DNA from: Symbiotaphrina buchneri
Lineage: Eukaryota; Ascomycota; Symbiotaphrinales; Symbiotaphrinaceae
Length of the DNA: 64,000 nt
Assembly: GCA_001599915.1 (NCBI GenBank)
Contig: BCIG01000012.1
Location: 372,001-436,000 of the forward strand
Reading direction: 5' to 3'
Positions within the stretch are counted from its first letter, which is position 1. Every line of letters begins with the position of its first letter. The notes under the pieces are model-generated. The model did not search any database. It worked only from the letters and a program-made list of their open reading frames with translations, and had not been told where the DNA came from. The position numbers were made by a program, and so were the translations under genes. Shown piece by piece: positions 55,293-64,000 of this stretch.

Positions 55293-57242
55293 ACACTGCG
55301 CCTGTCTGTTTTCCGCCTTGGGAGATGATTGCAAATTACAGATCTCTTGTGTAGCTGTACCACCACCGAACTTAAATTACCTCAGCTGTCTCCCTAGGCA
55401 GCCAACGGCGTTCGTCGGTGCATTCGGCGACCTTTGCCGAGCGCGCTGGCTACCTAATCTGCATCTTGAAATATCTCACGAACAACATTGGGGGCTGACG
55501 TGCAAAACGACGATACCGTATGAGCATTCTTTTCTCCAATGCCCACTAAACTAATCAAGAGCAAAAATTGGTGGGATAAGTTACAGGGGAGCAGGCAACG
55601 TAACATTGCACTTGGCTGAAAGATGAAGGGAAAATCGAGCGAGATGAGGGATCAACGGGTGGCCGAAGCTTGTGGAGTCTTAGGAAGACCCATCTTGAAC
55701 GTTATTATTGTGCACGAGTACAAAGCCACCTACCATCCTCATTCCTAAACTAAGGTGCCTACCGTGATGAACGATCATGACCATGCATGCATGGGTGCAT
55801 GCTGAAGCGGGTGACTGGTCCTTCGTACCTGACCTTAGCTGTGAACTGCAAGGTGCACAAAGATATAGCCAGGCTAGGGCCAGAAGCCGTCACTCCCTGA
55901 AAGTTAGCTGGGACGGGTACAACAGCTGGGGCTGTTCCGGATGTTGCAGACATCCACTACCTTAGGAAATAATAACTCCGCACGGGGTATGGATTTAGGT
56001 CGTATCCACGCAGCTTACCTGAGGGAAGGTTCAGGGCTTTACCTGGTACCTGAAGGCAGCATGCCCGCTATGTCGTGATGATGATTATGATTATGTCTTT
56101 GTTGCTCATTATAGTTACGGCTAGGTGGGACGTTATTGGCAACGGCGCCAAAGCGGAAGCCCCAAACTCTCGCAACGGCCCACACCACAAGAGTGATTAA
56201 CGAGCAACTCAGCGCCTGTCCCCGCCCACCCAACCTTAGGACCGACTACGCTTTTACTAAACTTGATAACCTTTTGGTTTTACCGCCGGCAAACATGCAC
56301 GAGGCTGCTAAGAAAGGGTACGAGCACCTATTCTAAGGGACCTGGATTAAGGTAGCTCCTCAAGCTACCTCCTTGGTCGTTAGATGCGTTAGTTTCGTCA
56401 GGGTTCAACCGTCTGGTGTCGTATCCTGTTGCTGTGGCTTGAACACATTTGGCACATCGGGGACTTTTAGTCTTCCCTGGCTCGCGCGTGACGGGAGACG
56501 TGCCAGGTCGAGAACAGACCACATTATCATCACTGTTATTACGGCCGGTAGTACTGTCTGTACCTGCTAGGGTACACGGTGTAGTCTTACAACGCTTACC
56601 CTGACTGTATCCAGCGAGTACCCTACCTTTACTCCACTTCCTCCGACTACTGCAAGTACCTTTCTTCCTCTAACCTGGTCTGCTGCAGCCAGGTCCATGT
56701 CATCGGATTTCCCGCATGGACAAATATGGCATCTCTAACTGCCTCTAGACCCGCTGGGGTCGACGGCATGGCACCAATGCGAGCCAGGCTTAGCTGCCCT
56801 GCTCTTTGCTCTACAATTAACCTCGTTCTCCTCTTGTTTCCATTGCTGGCGCAGCCACCATGCATGGAGACGCGGGTGGCAGTTCTGTCCTCGCTCGAAA
56901 CCCATGCTCGGATACCTTTTATCCTGCCCCCTTCGTCACATAGCTTTTCATCCAGTCATTTCACCGCCGCAACATCAACTCTGTCCTGTATCCTCTTGAC
57001 TGCTATATCAATGTTGGATCCTCAAAGGCTTCAACCTGTTGGGAATTGCTTGAGATGACAGCCCGCGGGGCTGCCCATCCAGACACAACTTGTTCTTATT
57101 TCTTGTCAAGCTTCCCCCTCAACGGACATGACCAGCTTGACTGCTGGGCATACCGCTCCTTTTCGCATCTCTATTGCTCAGGGTGTTCGCGGTCGTGTCG
57201 ACACCATCGCCATTTCAAGGCTAGCTTTCCTAACCCTCCCTC
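55293..57242. other. Long intergenic interval before the zinc-finger gene
   Basis: About 1.95 kb without a supported gene. It contains several short ACCTTAG/CTAAGGT-type direct and inverted motifs (near 55750, 55960, 56030, 56340) and a catgcatgcatg tract at about 55785. The last 250 bases are pyrimidine-rich and likely the leader of the transcription-factor mRNA. Confidence 0.4.
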
Positions 57243-58671
57243 ATGGAGCCGACTCGCGCACCTCCCCGCACTGCAGGCGCATCCTCCGCTACGCAATCTA
57301 CGTTGGCTGCTTTCTCAAATTCTTCCTATTCCTCAGAGGCTGGCTATCAACCAACGCTGAACAACGACTACTCCTCCGCTGGGCTGGGCATCCTAGGATA
57401 TCCTCCCTCACATTCCTCCCTTCGGCTCGAAAGTCTCCTTCCGACCCCGCCACAATCATCAGCACCGTGGAACCCGTCTCCATATCAGTCTCAGTATCTG
57501 CAAGCTCAATCTCTCAACCCGCCCGATATCCTTTCCGACGCTTTCAACCCCTTCTCAGGGATAGACAGAGGACAGACCAGCCTGCTTTCTGACTCAAGCT
57601 TCGGTGCTCTTCCTGCTACACCGGCAACGCTAAGTTCGTCTTCGGCTGGCTTCCCAAGCGCAGGAATTTCACACCATTCTTCCCTGTCAGACATAAGCCT
57701 TTCGCCTGGTCGCCATCGACGGCGGACGTCGGATCGACCAATAGGGTCGGAAGTGAAGGGTGAGGGGTCAAATGACTGGTACTTTCCTTCAGTGCTTCAC
57801 CCAGAGGAACGCTTCTCGAGCCGAGCCCCATATTCAGTAGGTGGCAACCAAGGCTCCTCCCGGCAGCGGCAAGGGAGGCTTCCAACAGTGTCCGAAAGTT
57901 ACGACGAGTTGCAGAACCAAAGCCATGGTAGGCATTCTGCCGCGCACGTCTACGAGGAGTCGACGCAGGACGTCGAAGGTCAGAGGGGTAGAGAACAGAG
58001 CAGAAACGCAGTGGTTACGGACACCTCTCGATACGCAGGCAAAAGGCGACAACCAACGTCACCAGAGACCGCAAAACATCAATGCCATATCTGTGGAAAG
58101 CATTTTGGACGAAGGTTCAATTTCAAGTCTCACATGGAAATCCATAACCCTGACCGGGCCAAACCATTTGCCTGTGATGTTCCTGGCTGCGACAGACAGT
58201 TCTCGCGAAAACCAGACTTGGAGAGGCATTACGATAGCGTGCGTGTTCATCCGCCACCGACCCTTTTAGGGCTTTGACTGATACTTGCGATAGATTCACC
58301 TTAAGCACAAGCGGTTCGGGTGCCAACTATGCGGAGCGAGGTTTGCTAGGAAGGACACCCTGAGAAGGTAAGAATTCGACCCTCGAACCACCAGACCGCA
58401 TATTCATTTGGTGTATAGGCATGTTGAAGAAACCTGTCCTCACCGGTTCAAGCTCAGAGCCAGGTCCGGCGCCGCGGACACAGATGCGAGCGGCACCTCT
58501 ATGGCTGGTGCTTCTAGCAGTTACTCAACATCACCTGAGAGTGCTCGCCTCCATGCTACAACGAGCGGCTCTTCTTGGAGTGGCCTCATGAATCTTGCTT
58601 CTGAGGGTGATCCACTTGACACCATAGAGGTGTTGAGCGGCGGCCCTATGGTGACTACCGCAGGTTATTGA
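57243..58671 (+). CDS. C2H2 zinc-finger transcription factor
   Basis: Three exons (57243-58238, 58294-58367, 58419-58671) give 440 residues. The first 270 residues are Ser/Pro/Gln-rich, typical of an activation region. Three zinc fingers follow: HQCHICGKHFGRRFNFKSHM with its HIH end, FACDVPGCDRQFSRKPDLER with HYDSIH (completed by the 58238/58294 junction), and FGCQLCGARFARKDTLRRH whose last ligand is Cys or His in VEETCPH. The second finger keeps the C-x4-C spacing common in regulatory C2H2 proteins. Nuclear DNA-binding role is expected; targets cannot be told. The order of fingers resembles fungal stress regulators, but I do not assign an ortholog. Confidence 0.85.
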
Positions 58672-61456
58672 GGGCGCCGGTCTTAACACTTTCCATTCTT
58701 CTTCCTGTGCATTGTTTGTTCAGCGCTATGAGCATCACCTTTCTACTTGCCACATTGATACCATTGGACGTTTTACATTGCATGGAATGCAGCGATATCG
58801 GCAAGCACGAATTATGACCATGCCTCGTTTTATAGTTTTTGGCCTTACCATGGGACCACAAGCTTTGCATATGATAGAAACAATCATGAGCGTTTGGCAT
58901 TCTGATTTATTTTTATTTCTTATATATAACGGTTCTTCCACGGTCATTCTTCATGATATCCCCGTCATCTCGGCGAATATGAGAATTGCACATGGATTTG
59001 CATGCGTGAATCGTTCCAAATGTGCATATTCGGTCGTTCAGCAGTCTCCGTTCAAGTGTGATTTACTGTGCACATGGTGGCCCGTGCTAGGGCGGCATTA
59101 TGATTTTCGTTGTCTCGTCTTGCCCAAGGCAGACAAGGCGTTCAGTGGAAAGGATTATCCAAGAGCAGCATCAATAGAATGTTGACGGCGAGCAATTGCG
59201 CGCATCGCCCCCACCATGTGTTGATAGGTTGTGGTGCAACCGTGAATGAATGCTGCGCAGCGAATGGAGCTATTCGGCGACTGGGGTCGGTCCGTTGCAT
59301 GGCAAGTCGATCCTCAGTTCAGCTGACTGACCGGAAGATTTGAATAATCTCCTGCTAGGCTACGTCCGTACTGCTAGGCATTCCACGTCATGACTCTGCG
59401 AGTTTCTCACTGCGCTATATCTTTGGTACAGTATCGGTGCTCACAAGTTTTGTCAACCCAACTATTAACGTTCCGAACTATGACCATCGGCGTTAGGGCG
59501 ACCAGGATGCTGCATGACAGCCCGTTGATCTAGCTCCTTGGCCATCTAAGGTGTGTTTGATTAGACGATGCAGCCAATGAGGGTCGCGGGGTAGGCGCCT
59601 GGTGCACCAACTATGGTTCAGCTAAGGGTAACGTGGATTACAGGACGCCTGACACCTGATCTCGAGCTTCGGGAGGTCGGGAATTCGGGACGTTGGGACG
59701 AGCTTAAGATAGCACGTTTTGACCGAGCCAGGTAGGTGCAATCATGCATGGGCCAGAAAGGAAGAAAGTGATGCGTTCCGCGTCTGCCAATCTCGCTCAT
59801 GATCACACCCCCATGTCCTCTCCTTCAACCCCGGTCTACGTGCGTAACTGCGCGTTATGCACACCCTTACTGGGTCCTCGACCTGGTCCGCTCGTACAGC
59901 AGGCATCCGTCGCGAGGGCACCAGGATCCTCAGCAGCGGGGACTAAACCCCGATGAACCAACCGTCGGTTTCCATCCTAGCGTCTGCACCCAGAGCTATG
60001 GATAGCATCCAGCAAAAGATCCTGGGAACACGGACGCCGACCAACCCCTGGATGCTTGGCGCTCATTTACCCAACTGTTGCAAACTCTCCAAAAATCTCC
60101 ACGAAGCCATGATCCCTTGCGACTTGTGGACCGTGGGACTCGGGCGCGCTCAGCGGACAATGCACGGCGCACATGCGATCCCTGCCACCCCTGACGATTT
60201 CGCTTTCTCTCGCTCCTCCCTTCCCAAAGCATCTCTCCAATCTCGTTTCTCTTTCTCCAACGAGCCTCTTAGCCCTCCAGCTTTCTAGCTGTCTACATAC
60301 CTGAGGTAAGTAAGGTAGGTAAGGAGCTGGTACCCGCTATTTTGAGTCTACCAACCTTCGCATGCACCTTCTTCGCCTCGAATCCTCAAGGTGCACCGCT
60401 CCCCCACCCCCCTGCTTCGGAATGGCGGGAGGCAGCGAAAGTTTAATTCAGGTGCGTGCGTGCGCACGCAGACCATCCTGTATCCTTGGCGTTGAAACGG
60501 TCCAAAGGCCGAGCCAAGCTCCGTGAGGACGGAGGAGCTGAAGAGTGAACGGATCAATAGTTCATGATCCGAGTCCGATGCCATCTTCGTCCCCGTCCAC
60601 CTGAGGTGAGTGAAGAGAACACGGAGTACGGGTACGGAGTAGTCACTATTGTTTCCCATTTCACTGCGGAGGAGAATAATTCTCGAACTCCATACCCTTC
60701 GGATCACTAGAGCTCTTTTTTCAATGCTCCTGCCGATAATGCTGCCGCTGCCGTTGCCGTTGCCTTGCAGGCTGAATGATGTTTATTCCCGGAAACGGGG
60801 GAGATTCTAAATCCGAATCCCGCTGCATGCACGCATGTATGTATGCATGCATGTGTGCGGCTCTCGTGCCTCCTCATGTTGAGGTCGGCGATTTAAAGGC
60901 GACCATGCTAGCCTCGTATTACTTGGGATTATTATTGGAACTGGACTTGGGGATTATTGATTTGATGATGATGATGACGGGGGCGCAACTACTTCCGCTT
61001 TCCGCTTTCCGTCTTCCCGCTTCTGCTTATCCTCGAGGTCCTTTTCATCTTGGGGATCTAAGGGCGAGTGGTTGATGGGCTGGTAATTTCGTGCTCTAAT
61101 ACAAGCGTACTTCGTGCCTTGGGTACGGGCAAATGTTGTTCAATGATGTTGATGTCTGTTGATGTCAGATGCCACTCCCCCGCTTGGCCTCCTATCGTTC
61201 TCCGAAGAGGGTCTACGTAGCTCGACCTCGGAAACTCTCTTTTAGTTCACATCTATAGCCAACCTTGTAGATCTACTACTTCACGTCCGCAGATAAACAG
61301 ATACAGTGATTACGGAAAGTAGAGTCAAGTCTGTGGATAGGCAGGCCTTTTGATTCGATTCTACTCTTGTTGCCTTGAGTCCCAGCATTCTCATCTATGT
61401 CCATTCCCATACTAAACGCCCAACCCAATGCCTGCCTCGATGCCATTGCCGTCGAA
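58672..61456. other. Longest gene-free interval of the window
   Basis: About 2.8 kb between the convergent zinc-finger and PI31 genes. No frame in it shows protein features (58712-59185 is a hydrophobic chance frame). It holds a GGTAAG/GGTAGG short tandem run (60303-60330), a CGGAGTA/GGGTACGGAG repeat (60620-60645), Leu-like CTGCCGTTGC repeats (60740-60765), a catgcatg tract (60825-60859) and a gatgatgatg run (60965-60980). Confidence 0.5.
60825..60859. repeat. GCATG/TGTATG alternating tract
   Basis: Alternating purine-pyrimidine tract made of gcatgcacgc, atgtatgtatg and catgcatgtg. It is able to form a short Z-like or cruciform structure. A shorter relative is at about 55777-55805. Confidence 0.8.
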
Positions 61457-62717
61457 TCAGATAAAGTCCCCATCGCCAAATCCACCGAATGGGTTCGGAG
61501 GTCTCCCGCTACCTCCGCCAGGGAATCTCGGGATACCGTAAGGGTCATAAGGCTGGTCACCAGGACCTACTGGGTCATATCTCGCTCCGAGCGGGGCGCT
61601 TTGGTATGAATGTCAGTAACATGCATGAGGCAGGGCAAGAATCGAAGAGAACTCGCCTTGGGTCGTAACCTCCCTGGCCTCTACGACCAGCAAAGAGCGG
61701 ATCATCAAACGTCGGATGCATGCCTCCCCCGGCACCTGCTCCAGGCCCAAACGAAGGCCGGAGCGGATCATGCGGACCCAGTCCCGGAGGATAGAGATCC
61801 CGCTCTCCTATATTCAGCGGGCTGCGTCCCCCAATCCCACCCCGGGCAGGGCGGTTGATCTCATACTCGTCCTCGAAGCCCGGCGGCGGGAAATCTCCCA
61901 CGGGATACGGTCTCCGCGGCGCAGCGGCGAGAGGGTCGTCGAACGGATACGGTCGTGCTGGTGCGGGCAATCGGTCGTCCCGCAGCGGGTCATGTTGCGG
62001 CTCCTCGTTGCCCCGCCGGGGTGGCTGCTGGCGCTCTTCCCTTCGCGTCGACGAGGACGAGGACTGTGCGGCCGTCGCCGATCTGCTGCTGTCTTCGTAG
62101 CCCTCCTTGTGTAGCCCCGGCATCAGCTTCTGGAGGATGTTGAGCTTGAATAACGACGACAAATCCGATATCCGAGCCGGTGAGATGAACAAGTCCTGTA
62201 TTGACTTCTGCGTCTGCTCTGCCGATTGCTCTCCTGTGGGTAGTTCGTACGGGAAGGAACTCTCCGAGAGGAAATCCTTCACTGGTATATCGAACGAGGT
62301 TGTCTTGTCGTCACCCATGCCGATGCCGAATATGACGGCTTTTCCCCCAAGCCGGTTCACCTTGATCAGGTATTCCATTGACGACTGCGAATGTGCATAT
62401 CGAAAGGCGTAGGAGGAATTCGCATTCCAATCCGTGGGCAAAGCTTCGTTCGGTGATGGCTGCTCGCCGGGTTCTGCTTCCCTGTTAGCTCCATCTCCGT
62501 AACCAAACGTAGGACAACGATCAGCGAGCTTACCTATCTTGTGATCCTCTCCCAATCCCAGCAGTCGAAATCCGACCGACGTCATGCAAGCATGGGCGAA
62601 GAGAGCGACGGCGTCATACGGGCTCTTGAGCTGCGGTCGGGCGTCCTTGGGCAAGCTGGCTGCCATCAGAGGAACCAAAGAGCTCGCGCTCAGGGCTTGG
62701 TCTTGGTCCCTCGCCAT
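61457..62717 (-). CDS. FUB1: PI31-type proteasome regulator
   Basis: Three exons (62534-62717, 61657-62476, 61457-61598) give 381 residues. PI31/Fub1 binds the 20S proteasome core and modulates its activity or assembly. The N-terminal FP domain shows LSASSLVPLMAASLPKD, SPYDAVALFAHACMTSVGFR, LPTDWNANSSYAFRYAHSQ and KAVIFGIGMGDDKTTSF. The C-terminal half is Pro/Gly/Arg-rich with NDPL-like repeats and ends ARYDPVGPGDQPYDPYGIP, the conserved proteasome-binding tail. Intron 2 (61599-61656) is a GC-AG intron (AAG/GCGAGT); removing it is needed to reach the tail. The frame is open upstream to 63002, but the family starts at MARDQDQALSASS. Confidence 0.9.
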
Positions 62718-63082
62718 CTTGAAAAGGTATTCGACTATTGTGATCTCCTGGCTGTACGGATCTGTAGGGTCTGGAACTGATTTCTTCTCTGGGTTGGATT
62801 TGTTGAAAGTAGGTGTAGCTATCGTTAAAGGTCTAGGCACCAATCCCATACTTATGCGGGGAAGAGCTCCAGGAAGCTTGTGTTCGGTTGACGTATGACG
62901 CTGTCGCCTACAGAACACTGCACAGAACAACAATGCTGGCAACATTGCCCAGTGCACTTGCGACAATATATATCTACCAACTGCTCTAAATACCGCTCGC
63001 AACTAGCCCCAGACATAAATGCAACACCAAGGTAGGTCATGCCGTCGTTTCCAAGTTAGTCCACGCTCCACCATATATTAGA
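62718..63082. promoter_or_regulatory. PI31 promoter / EXO84 3' flank
   Basis: These 365 bases keep the PI31 frame open to an ATG at 63002, but the extra 95 residues (a hydrophobic start, then Pro-rich) are not family-like and are probably leader sequence. Confidence 0.35.
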
Positions 63083-63978
63083 TCAAGCAACTCCATCAAC
63101 CAAACTGGATTGCTTTCCAACCATGTCCTTGAAATCTAATCCAACCTCAGCCAGCATCATCGCCTGATCCTGCGCAGTCTCCATGCATTCCTTCCAAATC
63201 GGACTCTGTGGGTCGACACTGCTGAGCTGCCGCAGCAAGATTGTATTGAAGGCATCAAGATGATCCTTTGCCCACCTAACACATGCCGACATCATGGCAG
63301 GAGGAAAGCACGTCTGATATATGCTCGCCGTGTGCTTCATCATAGTGAAGCATACAAACGCAATCTGAAAGATGTAAAGCTTAAAGTCTCCTTCAAAGAC
63401 ACATTGCCTGCGTAGATATGATCAGCGTGTAGTTCCAACAATACTGTGGAGCGTCCTACCTGATTCTCTTCGTCATGACCTCGCTCCTGGCCTTCAGGAA
63501 CACCTCTCTTGCTCGATCTTCGTAGCCCAACCTTGTAAGCCAGCCTATGTTTCTTTGTGTAGCTTTAAGGAACGAATGCGTGTCCGCAAGTTGCGCCGCA
63601 ATCAGTTCGGCTAGCTTGGCCGCTCTTTCGTCCACTTTCACGTTGATTAAACTCTGAGCAGTCTGATTGCTCCTCAACCCCTTTGCGAGGCTCCTGAGCT
63701 TCTCTACTCTCCCGACGGCTCCGTCAAACCGCTGCAACGCAATTTCAATGTCTAGCTCATCGATTTGATTCTCCACCCAGCTGAAGCTTTGCTGCTTGCC
63801 GTCAACGTCGATCATCAAATCCGGTCTATCTCTGTAGTCGCTCGACATTGCCTGGTGAAAACCCGACTGGCTCAAACGGCCTGCATCTGGAGAGCCGAGG
63901 AAATTGATCGAATCTCTCTTACGGCTCGTATCTTCGTTCTCGGCGCGCATAGTTTTGCGTAGTTCATCCACTGTCTTC
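63083..63978 (-). CDS. EXO84: Exocyst complex component Exo84, 3' part (runs off the window)
   Basis: Two exons are visible, 63460-63978 and 63083-63407, with a 52-nt intron (GTAGGA..ACGCAG); a TTTCAG acceptor at 63979-63984 shows that more coding sequence lies beyond the window. Exo84 is a tethering subunit that brings secretory vesicles to the plasma membrane. Seen: WVENQIDELDIEIALQRFDG, VEKLRSLAKGL, AAQLADTHSFLKATQRNIGW, LGYEDRAREVFLKARSEVM, and after the intron FKLYIFQIAFVCFTMMKHTA, WAKDHLDAFNTILLRQLS and VGLDFKDMVGKQSSLV. This is the C-terminal helical-bundle region of the family and ends at the expected place. Confidence 0.9.
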
Positions 63979-64000
63979 CTGAAAGTGAGTAAGAGGCTAC

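Noticed and set aside
58712-59185. A 157-codon frame after the zinc-finger gene.
   Set aside because: Composition is that of A/T-rich 3' flank; no recognisable domain.
1-64000. tRNA genes, rRNA and CRISPR-like arrays.
   Set aside because: No convincing A/B box pairs or spaced identical repeats were found by eye; a covariance-model scan would be decisive.

Overview
This window is nuclear DNA of a filamentous ascomycete (Pezizomycotina; class not resolved by eye, Dothideomycetes or Eurotiomycetes are the best guesses). The evidence is short introns (mostly 43-80 nt) with GT..CTAAC/CTGAC..AG signals, genes packed on both strands, a divergent pair encoding the two-subunit fungal ATP-citrate lyase, elongin C, a four-gene set of replication/SUMO factors, and fungal-type families such as PPS1, YVC1, Atg18 and TYW4. 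No ribosomal RNA, tRNA, CRISPR, virus-like element or intact transposon was seen. Gene models below were built by hand: exons were joined where splice sites kept the family reading frame, and every multi-exon model closes to a whole number of codons.

Left third (1-22 kb): 5' end of lariat debranching enzyme DBR1 (-), an RNase P/MRP Rpr2-type protein (+), ZPR1 (+), a PPIL3-type cyclophilin (-), an arrestin-fold protein (+), an unrecognised 89-residue three-exon gene (-), tRNA-splicing endonuclease subunit SEN54 (+), elongin C (-), a mitochondrial 3-oxoacyl-ACP reductase (+), the SUMO E1 subunit UBA2 (-), a queuosine-salvage glycosylase (+), ORC6 (-), DNA polymerase delta small subunit (+), and a DDHD phospholipase (+). 

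Middle (22-38 kb): ACL1 (-) and ACL2 (+) flank a 1.4 kb shared promoter that makes cytosolic acetyl-CoA supply co-regulated. Then comes a conserved fungal protein of unknown function, followed by a less orderly stretch (about 30-35.7 kb) with two old, strongly diverged tandem duplications, a triplicated TATA-bearing repeat, a large Ulp1-family SUMO protease with about eleven Ser/Pro-rich repeats, and a near-perfect hairpin just behind it. An MFS transporter closes this part.

Right third (38-64 kb): ATG18 (-), the wybutosine enzyme TYW4 (+), the dual-specificity phosphatase PPS1 (+), the PP2A catalytic subunit (+), a disordered protein of unknown function (-), the vacuolar TRP channel YVC1 (+, 14 exons including several micro-exons), a C2H2 zinc-finger factor (+), the PI31 proteasome regulator (-), and the 3' part of exocyst subunit EXO84 (-). 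Two long gene-free intervals flank the zinc-finger gene. Most genes are housekeeping; the novelty is in gene architecture, repeats and small unrecognised genes rather than in a new multi-gene system.
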